The notes: generated by a model from the sequence alone, not told the origin. A stretch of DNA of 64,000 nucleotides from Bog-473 sp963828825 (GCA_963828825.1 CAWHGF010000004.1:496001-560000); one strand, 5' to 3'. Numbered from the stretch's first letter, positions 15,673-24,525 are shown. Program-made: numbers and translations.

Positions 15673-16232
15673 GGCTGCGACACCTCGGCGTCGCTGTAGC
15701 CGCGTGGCTGTACGTCGCCTTCGTAGCCGATGTAGTCCCACCCGACGGTGTCCCGGTTGCCCCCGTACTCGGGCGCGCCGTACATGCCCTCACAGCAGTG
15801 CTCCCACAGGAGCTCGCAGAAGTCCTCGTCGGCCCGCAGCCGGCGCCGCTGCTCGCGGCCGTCGACGTCGGTGAAATCGGCACCCAGCGTGGCCAACCCC
15901 TCCCGGTAGCGCTCCTGGAGCCCCACGACCGGTCCGTTGAACTCTCGCTCGGGCCGCCCCTGCGAGCCCTCGATCCGCATGCGCCAGGCCAGCTCGTCCA
16001 GCGGCGACAGGCGGTGGAAGACGGCGAAACCGGCCACGCCGCCCTTGCGCCCCGAGGTCGGACCGCCGGCCCAGATCCGGGGAGGCTCGAAGGAGAACGC
16101 CCCGAGGAAACCGTCGATGTAGTCGGCCACCCCCGCCTCCTCGGCCCCCGGTGTGCCCTCGCTCGACGGCAGCATCTGGGCGCAGGCGGCCCGGAGCGTG
16201 GCGTACTCCTGCTCACTCAGCCAGACGGGCAC
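15669..16232 (-). CDS. Gluconate 2-dehydrogenase subunit 3-like protein
   Basis: The 187-residue protein MPVWLSEQEYATLRAACAQMLPSSEGTPGAEEAGVADYIDGFLG... has the pattern of gluconate 2-dehydrogenase gamma chains, small partners of GMC flavoprotein subunits. Family members usually carry a Tat signal; none is present here, so this complex is probably cytoplasmic. GTG 16232 is preferred because TACGTT lies 6 nt before it (leaderless), rather than 16262. Its stop overlaps the GMC start. Confidence 0.8.
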   Translation of the reverse strand: MPVWLSEQEYATLRAACAQMLPSSEGTPGAEEAGVADYIDGFLGAFSFEPPRIWAGGPTSGRKGGVAGFAVFHRLSPLDELAWRMRIEGSQGRPEREFNGPVVGLQERYREGLATLGADFTDVDGREQRRRLRADEDFCELLWEHCCEGMYGAPEYGGNRDTVGWDYIGYEGDVQPRGYSDAEVSQP

Positions 16233-16238
16233 CGGGCA

Positions 16239-16244
16239 AACGTA
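16239..16244 (-). promoter_or_regulatory. -10 element of the GMC operon (leaderless)
   Basis: TACGTT on the minus strand ends 6 nt before the GTG at 16232. The divergent HyuA promoter and palindromic site 2 are 20-45 bp away, so both genes could share control. Confidence 0.5.
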
Positions 16245-16266
16245 GCGTGGCGCCGACCCCAATGGC

Positions 16267-16280
16267 TGACGCTGCTGTCA
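16267..16280. promoter_or_regulatory. Palindromic operator TGAC-N6-GTCA, site 2
   Basis: TGACGCTGCTGTCA lies in the spacer of the HyuA promoter, just upstream of its -10, and about 35 bp upstream of the divergent GMC operon start. Confidence 0.6.
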
Positions 16281-16283
16281 GGT

Positions 16284-16289
16284 TAGGAT
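16284..16289 (+). promoter_or_regulatory. -10 element of the HyuA gene
   Basis: TAGGAT, 3 bp after palindromic site 2, should start transcription near 16296. That gives a ~37-nt leader with a good ribosome site (GGGGAGG, 16321-16327) before the ATG at 16333. Confidence 0.45.
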
Positions 16290-16332
16290 CGTGCGTCAGC
16301 CGTCCCGCCCGGGGCGGGTCGGGGAGGATGGC

Positions 16333-18414
16333 ATGGCGCAGGAGGGCTACCGGGTCGGCGTCGACGTGGGCGGCACGTTCACCGACCTGATCTGCATCAC
16401 CCCGGACGGCCAGGTGGTCCTCGACAAGACCCCGACGACACCCGACGACCAGTCGGTCGGGGTCCTGACCGGCATGGAGCAGCTCGCCGGCACCTTCGGG
16501 CTGGACCCTGCGGCCTTCTGCGGGGCCCTCGAGGCCTTCGTCCACGGGACGACCACGGCGGACAACACCATGATCGAGATGAGCGGCGCGCCCACCGGCC
16601 TGCTCGCCACCGAGGGGCACCGGGACGAGATCGAGCTGCGGCGCGATCACAAGGAGGAGATCTGGGACCCCGCCGCTCCCCCGCCCGAGCCGATCGCCCG
16701 GCGGCGGGCCCGCATTCCGATCCCTGAGCGGGTCGACTTCGAGGGCCACGTGGTGCTGGACCTCGACGAGGAGGCCGTGCGCCGGGGAGTGCGCCGGCTG
16801 GAGAAGCTGGGCGTGGAGTCGATCGCCGTCTGCTTCCTGTTCAGCTTCGTGAACCCCGACCACGAGCGGCGGGCCCGCGAGCTGATCCGCGAGGAGTTCC
16901 CCGGCGTCGGGCACATCTCGCTGTCCCACGAGGTCCTCCCCCGGGCGCCCGAGTTCGAACGGACTTCGACGACCCTCGTCAACGCCTACGTGGCGCCGAA
17001 GATCACGGCGTACGTCGACCGGCTGGTGGAGAAGCTGCGCCGGTCCGGGTTCGACGGCCAGGTCGTGCTGATGCAGTCGAGCGGGGGCGTCATGCCGCCC
17101 CAGTCCGTGCAGCGGCGCGCCGTCTCGCTGCTCGGCTCGGGCCCGACGGGCGGCGTCATGGGGGCGGCGGTGGCCGCCGGCCGCAGCGGCGTGCACGACT
17201 TCGTGGCGGCCGACATGGGCGGCACCTCCTACGACGTGTGCCTGGTGCAGCAGGGCCAGCCCGCCGTCGCCACCGACTGGAACTGGCGCCACCGTTACTA
17301 CGTGAACCTGCCCATGGTCGACATCCACAGCGTCGGCGCCGGTGGGGGCTCCATCGCACGCGTCCGCCAGGGTGCGCTGCTCGTCGGGCCCGACTCCGCC
17401 GGTTCGGTGCCCGGACCGGTCTGTTATTCCCGCGGCGGGGTGCGTCCGACGGTCACCGACAGCGACGCCGCACTCGGCTACCTCCCCGCCAAGGGCTTCG
17501 CCGGTGGCCGGATGGAGCTCGACGTGGAGGCGGGTCGGGCCGCCATCGCCCGCGACGTCGCCGAACCGCTCGGCCTCGACGTCGAGGACGCCGCCTGGGC
17601 CGTGCAGCGCATCGTCAACGCCAACATGGCCAACGCCGTGCGCAAGGTCCTGTCCCAGCACGGCGCCGACCCGCGCACCCTGTCGCTGGTGGCCTACGGC
17701 GGGGGTGGCCCGGTGCACGCCTGGGCCCAGGCCCGCGAGCTCGGCATCGGTCGCGTGCTGGTACCCAAGGCGTCACCGGCCTTCTCCGCCCTGGGACTTC
17801 TCGTCTCGGACTACGTGGTCGACCTGATGCGCGCCTACGTCGTCAAGCTGTCCGACATCGACCTGGCCCGGGTACGGGCGCTGGCGGGCGAGCTGCGCCA
17901 GGAGGCCGAGGCCGAGCTGGCGCCGGCCCGGCTCGGCGCAGGTGCCGTGCAGGCCGACCTCTTCGCGCAGATGTGCTACCACGGGCAGAACTTCGACATG
18001 TCGGTGCCCCTGCCCGAGGGCGAGTCGCTCTCCGAGGAGCACCTGCTCGACCTGGCCGACCGCTTCCACCACCAGCACGAGTCGGCGCGCGGCTTCGCCT
18101 TCCCGACGCAGCAGCCCCTGGTGCGCGGCATCCGCCTGGTGCAGCGCGGCGCCACCCCGAAGCCCGCTGTGCTGGCCCGCATGGGCGACGTGACCCACGC
18201 CGACGACGCCCGCACGGGCGCTCGCCCGGTGCATCTCGGCGCCGGGTTCGTGGAGACGCCGACCTACGACGGCGCGGCGCTCGGGGCCGGCGCGGTGGTG
18301 GAGGGCCCGGCCCTCATTGAGGAACCCTTCACCGTGGTCGTCCTCGCGCCGTCCGACGTGGCGGTGCTCGACGAGCACGGCAACTACGACATCACCATCG
18401 GCCCGGCCGGCTGA
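16333..18414 (+). CDS. hyuA: Hydantoinase A/oxoprolinase family protein (HyuA)
   Basis: A 693-residue protein with the ASKHA-type ATP-binding motifs of hydantoinase/5-oxoprolinase/acetone carboxylase beta subunits: VGVDVGGTFTDLI, VHGTTTADNTMIE, VSLLGSGPTGGVMGA, ADMGGTSYDVCLV and VAYGGGGPVHA. These enzymes use ATP to open cyclic amides or activate ketones, normally with a HyuB partner that is not encoded next to it here. The start is ATG 16333 with a strong ribosome site; a GTG at 16291 is less likely. It is divergent from the GMC operon and shares palindromic site 2. Confidence 0.88.
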   Translation: MAQEGYRVGVDVGGTFTDLICITPDGQVVLDKTPTTPDDQSVGVLTGMEQLAGTFGLDPAAFCGALEAFVHGTTTADNTMIEMSGAPTGLLATEGHRDEIELRRDHKEEIWDPAAPPPEPIARRRARIPIPERVDFEGHVVLDLDEEAVRRGVRRLEKLGVESIAVCFLFSFVNPDHERRARELIREEFPGVGHISLSHEVLPRAPEFERTSTTLVNAYVAPKITAYVDRLVEKLRRSGFDGQVVLMQSSGGVMPPQSVQRRAVSLLGSGPTGGVMGAAVAAGRSGVHDFVAADMGGTSYDVCLVQQGQPAVATDWNWRHRYYVNLPMVDIHSVGAGGGSIARVRQGALLVGPDSAGSVPGPVCYSRGGVRPTVTDSDAALGYLPAKGFAGGRMELDVEAGRAAIARDVAEPLGLDVEDAAWAVQRIVNANMANAVRKVLSQHGADPRTLSLVAYGGGGPVHAWAQARELGIGRVLVPKASPAFSALGLLVSDYVVDLMRAYVVKLSDIDLARVRALAGELRQEAEAELAPARLGAGAVQADLFAQMCYHGQNFDMSVPLPEGESLSEEHLLDLADRFHHQHESARGFAFPTQQPLVRGIRLVQRGATPKPAVLARMGDVTHADDARTGARPVHLGAGFVETPTYDGAALGAGAVVEGPALIEEPFTVVVLAPSDVAVLDEHGNYDITIGPAG

Positions 18415-18450
18415 CCGACCCGCGCCGGGCGCGGTCGGCGGCTGTTCCCC

Positions 18451-18741
18451 TCAGGGCCTGAAGGCGCAGCCGTCCCAGAAGGAGACGAGGCGGCGCCGGA
18501 ACGCGCCCCGCAGCGCAATGGTGAGCACGTGCGGCCCGGCGGCGGGATCGCCGCAGTAGCGCACCGTCAGGTCGCCGGCGGGCAGGTCCACGAAATCGCC
18601 CGAATCGGTGGGTGCCTCCGTCGTCGTGTCGAGCAGGGTGATCGGGCCGGCGCAGCACCGGTGCGAGTGGGAGCGGACGTAGACGACGCCGCCGCGCCCG
18701 GCGGCGAACGTCCTGGCCTCCGGAGAGACGACCACGTCCAT
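18451..18741 (-). CDS. Small hypothetical protein (96 aa)
   Basis: A compact strand-rich soluble protein (MDVVVSPEARTFAAGRGGVVYVRSHSHRCCAG...VRYCGD...LVSFWDGCAFRP) with a CC pair and two further cysteines, which might bind a metal. I do not recognise the family with confidence. ATG 18741 is chosen over 18750 because a -10 TACGAT lies 7 nt before it and overlaps the other ATG. Confidence 0.65.
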   Translation of the reverse strand: MDVVVSPEARTFAAGRGGVVYVRSHSHRCCAGPITLLDTTTEAPTDSGDFVDLPAGDLTVRYCGDPAAGPHVLTIALRGAFRRRLVSFWDGCAFRP

Positions 18742-18748
18742 GGACGCC

Positions 18749-18754
18749 ATCGTA
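18749..18754 (-). promoter_or_regulatory. -10 element, leaderless promoter
   Basis: TACGAT on the minus strand ends 7 nt before the ATG at 18741. Confidence 0.5.
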
Positions 18755-18785
18755 CGGCGACCCGGCGGCGGCGCCGTGGCGGGGG

Positions 18786-19889
18786 TCAGGGCGATTCCGG
18801 GTCGGCCGTGGCCTCGTCGATGTCCGGGTCGAGGTCCGGGGGCGGCACGGCACCGACCCGGTGGGCGAACCACGTCAGGGCACGCTCGCCCTCGTCGAGG
18901 ACCTCGCAGACCAGGTTCCCCGTCTCACTCGCTCCGAGGTCAACCAGGCGGCACCAGTTCACCAGCACCCGGAAGCCGGGTCCCCGGTAGTGCCGCCCCG
19001 CCGCGCAGATCGGGGCGGCCGGCATGCGCAGGGCCCAGGCCACCAGGCCGCCGGCGACCTCGGGGAAGGCGACCCGGTGCCGCAGGATGTCGTCGTACTG
19101 GCCGGTGACCACGTCGGCCATGTTCTCCAGCGCGGCCGAGCCCGGATCGAAGTAGTGCGAGTGCGAGGCGACCGGGGGGCGATCGGGCGCGTTCGTGCTC
19201 ATCCTCGTTCCCCCGAACTCCGGCGAGGTCGGCGCAGCCCCGAAGACCCCGAGCTCGGCGATGGCGTCCCCCGGCGCCTGCTCCGAGAAGAAGTGCGACT
19301 GCTGGAGGTGGAGGTCGCGCAGAGCGTCGACGGTCATACCCGGGCTCCCCGCCACGACGACGTCGGTGGCCTGCAGACCGGCGTCGGCCAGCGCGGCCCC
19401 GGTGACGATCGACCCGAAACTGTGGGCGACCACGGTCAGCGACTGCTCGGGCTCCAAGGCGAGCGAGGCGACGAACTCGGTCAGATCGTGGGCCGCCGTC
19501 GTGAGGTCCTCGTTGCACTCGATCGACCCCGCCGCCGCGGCCAGGACGTCGGCCGGGTTGTCGTAGCCCTTCCACAGGACGACCGCGGTCGAGGTGGCCG
19601 CCTCGTAGAGGTTCCGGGCCTCCGGGATCCAGTCGTTGCAGAGATTGGAGCCGTCGCCGACGCCGGGAACGAACACGGCCACGTGCTCGGCCGTGTCGAG
19701 GTCGCCGAAGAGCAGCGCGTAGTGCTGCAGCAGCGGCCGGTACAGCAGGATGTCGCCGCCGCTGGCCATGAGCGTCTGGAGGAGCGTGATCCGGTCCTCG
19801 TCGCCGTCGACGGTGGCGCTGGCGAGATCCATCTTCACCGCGGCGAGGTTGCTGGCGGCCCGACGAGACAGCACCTCCCTTTCGCGCAT
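18786..19889 (-). CDS. DUF1023-type alpha/beta hydrolase
   Basis: A 367-residue protein with an alpha/beta-hydrolase core: nucleophile elbow VVAHSFGSIV (Ser), VAVFVPGVGDGSNL oxyanion strand, VVVAGSPGM and the late histidine in VASHSHYFDPGSAALENMADVV. This pattern matches DUF1023 hydrolases, an actinobacterial group of probable lipases or esterases. No signal peptide is visible. ATG 19889 has a TAACCT element 5 nt upstream, so the mRNA may be nearly leaderless. The substrate is unknown. Confidence 0.8.
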   Translation of the reverse strand: MREREVLSRRAASNLAAVKMDLASATVDGDEDRITLLQTLMASGGDILLYRPLLQHYALLFGDLDTAEHVAVFVPGVGDGSNLCNDWIPEARNLYEAATSTAVVLWKGYDNPADVLAAAAGSIECNEDLTTAAHDLTEFVASLALEPEQSLTVVAHSFGSIVTGAALADAGLQATDVVVAGSPGMTVDALRDLHLQQSHFFSEQAPGDAIAELGVFGAAPTSPEFGGTRMSTNAPDRPPVASHSHYFDPGSAALENMADVVTGQYDDILRHRVAFPEVAGGLVAWALRMPAAPICAAGRHYRGPGFRVLVNWCRLVDLGASETGNLVCEVLDEGERALTWFAHRVGAVPPPDLDPDIDEATADPESP

Positions 19890-19966
19890 GGAACAGGTTA
19901 CGCCGCACCCACGATCACCAGGGGTATCTCGCGCGTTTGGTCGAACTGGGGGACGGCCGCTCGCGC

Positions 19967-21109
19967 TCAGCGCGGCAGGCCCAGGATCCGGCCCGCGATG
20001 ATGTCGCGCTGGACCTGTGACGTCCCGCCGGCGATGCCGGCCGCCTTGCTCCACAGCCACTGCCGCGCCCAGGGGCCGGCCTCGGCGGAGGCGGGGTCGC
20101 GTCCGGTGACGAGCAGCGCCGCCTCGGAGAGCCCCTGTGTCATGGCCGTCCACGTGAGCTTGACCCAGCTCGACTCGGGGCCGGGCTCCTCGCCGCGCCC
20201 GAGCCGGGTCAGGGTGCGCAGGTTGTGCAGGCGCAGCACGTTCAGGTCGATGTACGCCCGCGCCAGCGCGTCGGCCACGAGCGGGTCGTCCAGCGCGCCG
20301 TTGCCGCGGGCCTCCTCGTACAGGAGCGCCAGATAGGCCTCGTGGACCACCTGCTCCTTGAACGGGAAGTTCGTGCCGCGCTCGTGCGCCAGCGTGGAGC
20401 CGGCGACGGTCCACCCCTGCCCCTCGATCCCCACGACGTGCTCCGCCGGCACGAAGACGTCGGTCAGGAAGACCTCGTTGAACTCGGCGTCACCCGTCAT
20501 CTGCACGAGCGGGCGGACGTCGACGCCGGGATCGGACATGTCGACGATCAGCGCGGTGATCCCCTGCTGTGGGCGCGGCGCATCGGCATCGGTGCGCGCC
20601 AGGCACAGCCCCCACGAGGCGAACTGGGCATAGGAGGTCCAGACCTTGCGGCCGGTGACCTCGTAGCCCCCCTCGACCGGCGTGGCCCGCGTGGAGAGGG
20701 AGGCGAGATCGCTCCCCGCGTCGGGTTCGCTGAAGAGCTGGCACCAGATCTCCTCGGCCGAGAGGATCGCCGGCAGGTACCGCAGGCGCTGGTCCTCGGT
20801 GCCGTGGGCCAGCAGCGTGGGGCCGACCAGGTTGATGCCCACCCGGTTCACCGGCTGGGGGGCCTGGGCGCGGGCGTACTCGCTCTGATAGAGCGCGACC
20901 TGCACCGGCGTGGCGCTCCGTCCGCCGTAGGCAGCGGGCCAGTGGACGCCCACCCACCGGTCGCCGGCCAACGTGGCCTGCCACTCCCGACCCCAGGCCA
21001 CCTCGTCGGCCAGGTCGACGAAGGCGGGCGGGCGGCGCAGGTGTCCGGCCAGCCACTCCCGGAACGAGGCGGCGAACTCCTCGTCCTCCTCCCTCAGCGC
21101 GAGATCCAC
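19967..21109 (-). CDS. Acyl-CoA dehydrogenase (single, GGTSQVQR type)
   Basis: A 380-residue acyl-CoA dehydrogenase: MDLALREEDEEFAASFREWLAGHL N-terminal helices, WCQLFSEPDAGSDLASLSTRA flavin/substrate strand, GRKVWTSYAQFASWGLCLART and C-terminal GGTSQVQRDIIAGRILGLPR. It belongs to the alpha-like class of the heteromeric actinobacterial enzymes that act on branched or cyclic acyl-CoAs, introducing an alpha-beta double bond. GTG 21109 is preceded by GAGGGAGCC. It is divergent from the CoA ligase at 21175, with palindromic site 3 between them, so the two are likely co-regulated. Confidence 0.9.
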   Translation of the reverse strand: MDLALREEDEEFAASFREWLAGHLRRPPAFVDLADEVAWGREWQATLAGDRWVGVHWPAAYGGRSATPVQVALYQSEYARAQAPQPVNRVGINLVGPTLLAHGTEDQRLRYLPAILSAEEIWCQLFSEPDAGSDLASLSTRATPVEGGYEVTGRKVWTSYAQFASWGLCLARTDADAPRPQQGITALIVDMSDPGVDVRPLVQMTGDAEFNEVFLTDVFVPAEHVVGIEGQGWTVAGSTLAHERGTNFPFKEQVVHEAYLALLYEEARGNGALDDPLVADALARAYIDLNVLRLHNLRTLTRLGRGEEPGPESSWVKLTWTAMTQGLSEAALLVTGRDPASAEAGPWARQWLWSKAAGIAGGTSQVQRDIIAGRILGLPR

Positions 21110-21129
21110 GCCGGCTCCCTCGACCCCGC

Positions 21130-21143
21130 TGACATCGGCGTCA
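21130..21143. promoter_or_regulatory. Palindromic operator TGAC-N6-GTCA, site 3
   Basis: TGACATCGGCGTCA lies between the divergent acyl-CoA dehydrogenase and CoA ligase genes, next to a minus-strand TAACGT and at the -35 position of the plus-strand promoter. Confidence 0.65.
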
Positions 21144-21160
21144 CGTTACCGGGGCCCGGG

Positions 21161-21166
21161 TATGGT
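21161..21166 (+). promoter_or_regulatory. -10 element of the CoA-ligase gene (leaderless)
   Basis: TATGGT ends 8 nt before the GTG at 21175. The -35 position, 17 bp upstream, falls on palindromic site 3. Confidence 0.5.
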
Positions 21167-21174
21167 GCCCTGCC

Positions 21175-22689
21175 GTGACGGCCCGCCTCCGACCGACCTG
21201 GGTACCCGACCTGGCCCGCCGCTACCGGCGGCCGGGGGGTCCCTGGGACGTGCCGACCCTGGACGCCCTGCTGTCCGCGCGTGGTGGGGAGGTGGTCGAC
21301 GGAGCCACCCGGCTGACGGCGGCCGGGGCGGACGCCCTGGTGGCGACGGTGGCGGGCGGCCTCCGCGAACGGGGCGTCAGGCGGGGCGACGCCGTGGCCT
21401 GGCAGGTCCCCAACAGTCTGGCCGCCGCCGTCCTGACCCGGGCCTGCTGGCGCGTCGGCGCGGTGGGGGCGCCCGTCCTGCACTCGTTCGGCGCGGCGGA
21501 CGTCGACGCGGCCCTCGGCCAGATCGACCCGGCGCTCGTGGTCGAGCTGGGCCCCGAGGCCTTCTCCGACCCCACCGCGCTCGCCGACGCCGTCGGCGGC
21601 GCCCCGGTGCCCGCCGGCGCCTGCCCCAGCCGGCCCTCCGACGTCGCGCTGGTCCTGTTCACCTCGGGCTCCACCGGCATCCCCAAGGCGGTGCTGCACA
21701 CGCAGCGCGCGCTCAGCTGGAAGGCGACGTTGATGGCGCGGGTCCACGGCCTCGGCCCGAGCGACGCGGTGCTGATGCCGGCGCCGATGGCCCATATCTC
21801 GGGCCTGCTCAACGGGGTCCTGGTCCCGGGTGCCGCGGGACTGCGCTCGGTCCTGGTCCGCCGCTTCGACCCCGAGCAGGCACTGGCCCTCGTGGCGCGG
21901 GAGCGCATTTCGTTCCTGGCCGGCCCGCCCACCTTCTTCATCGCCATGGCCCGCGTCCTGGGGGAGGGCCCCGTCGACGTGTCCTCGGTGCGGCTGGTGT
22001 CGAGCGGCGGGGCGTCGGTGACGCCGGCCTTCGTGGAGGACACGGCGCGTGCGTTCGACTGCCGCGTCAAGCGGACCTACGGCTCGACCGAGGCGCCCAC
22101 GGTGACCACGAGCACCGACGACGATCCGTTCGAGAAGGCCCGCGACACCGACGGGCGCGCCGTCGGCGCCGTCGAGCTCCGCGTCTCGGACCCCGAGACC
22201 GGGTCGCGCTGTGCCGAGGGGGTGCCGGGCGAGCTCTGGGTGCGCGGCCCCGAGATGTTCGCCGGCTACGCCGACGCCGCTGCGACCGGTACGGTCATCG
22301 CACGGGGCGGCTGGTTCCGCACCGGGGATCTGGCCACGCTCGACGACGACGGCTGGGTGCGCATCGTCGGGCGGCTCAAGGACGTCATCATCCGCGGCGG
22401 CGAGAACATCTCGGCCTCCGAGGTCGAGGCGGCGCTGGAGGCCCATCCGGACATCCGTCACGCGGTGGCCGTGGGGTATCCCGACCCGCTCATGGGCGAG
22501 CGGGTCGCTGCCTTCGTCGAGTCCGCCGCACCGTTCGACCTCGAGGAGTGCCGGCGCTGGTTCGCCGGCCGCGGCATGGCCCTCTTCAAGACGCCCGAGA
22601 AGGTCGAGCGGCTGGACCACCTGCCCCTGCTCGGTTCGGGCAAGCCCGACCGGGCCGCGCTGCAGCGCCGCGCCGCCGCACTAGCGTGA
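21175..22689 (+). CDS. AMP-dependent acyl-CoA synthetase/ligase
   Basis: A 504-residue adenylate-forming enzyme with the P-loop-like LFTSGSTGIPKAVLHT, the adenine motif TYGSTEAPTVT, GWFRTGDLATLDDDGWVRIVGRLKDVIIRGGENIS and the C-terminal catalytic Lys in GSGKPDRAAL. It activates a carboxylic acid to its CoA thioester through an acyl-AMP. Its closest-looking relatives are cyclohexanecarboxylate/medium-chain ligases. It probably supplies the divergent acyl-CoA dehydrogenase; both flank palindromic site 3. Confidence 0.9.
   Translation: MTARLRPTWVPDLARRYRRPGGPWDVPTLDALLSARGGEVVDGATRLTAAGADALVATVAGGLRERGVRRGDAVAWQVPNSLAAAVLTRACWRVGAVGAPVLHSFGAADVDAALGQIDPALVVELGPEAFSDPTALADAVGGAPVPAGACPSRPSDVALVLFTSGSTGIPKAVLHTQRALSWKATLMARVHGLGPSDAVLMPAPMAHISGLLNGVLVPGAAGLRSVLVRRFDPEQALALVARERISFLAGPPTFFIAMARVLGEGPVDVSSVRLVSSGGASVTPAFVEDTARAFDCRVKRTYGSTEAPTVTTSTDDDPFEKARDTDGRAVGAVELRVSDPETGSRCAEGVPGELWVRGPEMFAGYADAAATGTVIARGGWFRTGDLATLDDDGWVRIVGRLKDVIIRGGENISASEVEAALEAHPDIRHAVAVGYPDPLMGERVAAFVESAAPFDLEECRRWFAGRGMALFKTPEKVERLDHLPLLGSGKPDRAALQRRAAALA
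22682..22687 (+). promoter_or_regulatory. -10 element, leaderless promoter overlapping the ligase stop
   Basis: TAGCGT, overlapping the TAG/TGA end of the ligase gene, ends 6 nt before the GTG at 22694. It would give the following secreted-protein gene its own leaderless transcript. Confidence 0.4.
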
Positions 22690-22693
22690 CCGC

Positions 22694-23338
22694 GTGCCCC
22701 GCCGCAACCTGATTCCGCTGGCGCTGCTCGCCGTCCTCGCCGTGGGCACGCTCGGGTTCGCCGTGCTGGGCGCGTCGGCGGCGCCGAGCGGCGCGACCCT
22801 GACGGTACAGAACGGGTCGAGCCGGACGTTCGGCACCCCCACCGGGTCGACGTCGTTCACCATGGACGTCTCCGACGCGGTCTCCAGCGTCGGATCGAAC
22901 GGGACGACCAGCCAGGTGCGCCAGGTCCGCTACACGCCCCCGGACCGCATGCGCGTCTACCAGGAGGTCGGCTCCAGCTCCAAGTTCATCGCCACCCTCA
23001 ACCCGTCGACCGTCCCCTGCAGCCTCAGCACGTACACGGCGCTCGTCGGCGGCCCCACCCCGTGGACCGCGAGCGGGACGACCTTCGTGCGCACGGAGAG
23101 CCTGTCGGCCTTCGCGGCCCGGGTGCCGGCCGCGACCGCCACCACCTGCGCACCCGAACCGTCGTCCGTGCGGGGCCAGGTCCACGAGAGGGCCGCCGTG
23201 CGGGCGGGCTACCTCGTCGGCGTTCGCCTGACCGTCGTCGTCCCGGCGCAGACGTTGGCGAACGGGCAGCGGGCGGCGCAGGGGGTCGAGAACCAGGCCC
23301 TGATCATGGTCGAGATCAACGGCACCCGCCTGCACTGA
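22694..23338 (+). CDS. Hypothetical exported or membrane-anchored protein
   Basis: A 214-residue protein: an arginine-led hydrophobic segment LIPLALLAVLAVGTLGFAVLGASAAPS (about 6-32) acts as a signal peptide or anchor, followed by a Ser/Thr-rich strand-type extracellular domain with cysteines (VPCSLSTYTA, TTCAPEP) that could form a disulfide. The family is not recognised. GTG 22694 is supported by the TAGCGT element 6 nt upstream. It converges with the acyl-CoA dehydrogenase at 23360. Confidence 0.65.
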   Translation: MPRRNLIPLALLAVLAVGTLGFAVLGASAAPSGATLTVQNGSSRTFGTPTGSTSFTMDVSDAVSSVGSNGTTSQVRQVRYTPPDRMRVYQEVGSSSKFIATLNPSTVPCSLSTYTALVGGPTPWTASGTTFVRTESLSAFAARVPAATATTCAPEPSSVRGQVHERAAVRAGYLVGVRLTVVVPAQTLANGQRAAQGVENQALIMVEINGTRLH

Positions 23339-23359
23339 GCGCCGGCCCGGCGGCCCGGG

Positions 23360-24517
23360 TCAGGACAGGGCCTGGCCGGCCTGCAGGCGGGCGCGCAGCA
23401 AGGTGGCGATGCGGTCACGGTGTGCCGCAGCATCCCCGTAGCTGACCTGGTCGAGCTGCGCCCGCTTCAAGTAGAGGTGCATGTCGTGCTCCCAGGTGAA
23501 GCCGATGCCGCCGTGCACCTGCAGCCCGGCGCCCATGACGCGACGCGACGCGTCCGAGCACCACGCCTTGGCCATGCTGGCCGACAGCGAGCGCTCGGCG
23601 TCGCCGGCGGCGGCGCACCAGGCGGCGTAGTACGCGGTTGAGCGCATGCCCTCCACGTCGACCAGTGCGTCCGCCAGCATGTGCTTGACGGCCTGGAACG
23701 AGCCGATGGGCCTGCCGAACTGGACGCGGTCCTTGGCGTACTGCACGGACAGCGCGAGCACGTGGTCGGCTGCGCCGAGCATCTCCGCGCTGGCCAGCGT
23801 GGCGGCCCGGTCGACGAGCAGCGCGGCCGCCTCCTCGCCGCCGAGGAACCGGGCCGGTGTCCCCTCGAAGGCCAGGACACCGAGCTCGCGCGTGCGGTCC
23901 ATGGCGGGCAGTGGCGCCGGCCGCCCCGCGGTACGCAGGTCGACGCCGTACACCCCGCCGGCGGCCAGGACCACGGCGACGTCGGCCGAGGGCGCGTAGG
24001 CGACCGGCGGCGTCTGCCCGCTGAGGCGCACCTGGCCCCCCGACCCGGTGACCGTGAGGCCGTTGGGGCCCGGGGCAGCGGCCACGCAGCCCACCGCGTC
24101 TCCCTGGCCCAGGGCCTCCCGCCAGTCCTTCGTCCCGGCGTCAGCCCGGGCCTCGTCCCCGCACAGCGCACCGAGCGCCACGATGGTGGGGAGGAACGGC
24201 GCCGCCACCAGGCGGCGCCCGATCTCCTCGCAGAGCACCGCCAGCTCGACCATGCCCAGGCCCAGGCCGCTCTCGTCCTCGGGCAGCTCGATCGCCAGCC
24301 ACCCCTGCTCCGCCATGGCGGACCACACGGTGTCGTCGAAGCCCTCCGGTGCTTCCGCCGTCGTCGCCCCGATCGGAGCCCCCGCTCCCGGGAGGGTCCC
24401 CACGATCGCCCCGGTCCCGACGCGGGCCCGGAGAGCGTCGGACCCGGCCATCTTGTCGAGGAGCGACGCCGCGGCGTCGCGCAGCGCCTGCTGGTCGCCC
24501 GAAAGGTCGAAGTCCAC
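23360..24517 (-). CDS. Acyl-CoA dehydrogenase, beta-like partner
   Basis: A 385-residue acyl-CoA dehydrogenase: MDFDLSGDQQALRDAAASLLDKM, QGWLAIELPEDESGLGLGMVELAVLCEEIGR, RVQFGRPIGSFQAVKHMLAD and the C-terminal VHGGIGFTWEHDMHLYLKRAQ. In the heterotetrameric actinobacterial enzymes (FadE28/29 type) this class pairs with an alpha-like subunit, here probably the divergent gene at 24588. The GTG start at 24517 lies 8 nt after a TAGACT -10. Palindromic site 4 sits between the pair. Confidence 0.88.
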   Translation of the reverse strand: MDFDLSGDQQALRDAAASLLDKMAGSDALRARVGTGAIVGTLPGAGAPIGATTAEAPEGFDDTVWSAMAEQGWLAIELPEDESGLGLGMVELAVLCEEIGRRLVAAPFLPTIVALGALCGDEARADAGTKDWREALGQGDAVGCVAAAPGPNGLTVTGSGGQVRLSGQTPPVAYAPSADVAVVLAAGGVYGVDLRTAGRPAPLPAMDRTRELGVLAFEGTPARFLGGEEAAALLVDRAATLASAEMLGAADHVLALSVQYAKDRVQFGRPIGSFQAVKHMLADALVDVEGMRSTAYYAAWCAAAGDAERSLSASMAKAWCSDASRRVMGAGLQVHGGIGFTWEHDMHLYLKRAQLDQVSYGDAAAHRDRIATLLRARLQAGQALS

Positions 24518-24525
24518 GGCGGCGC

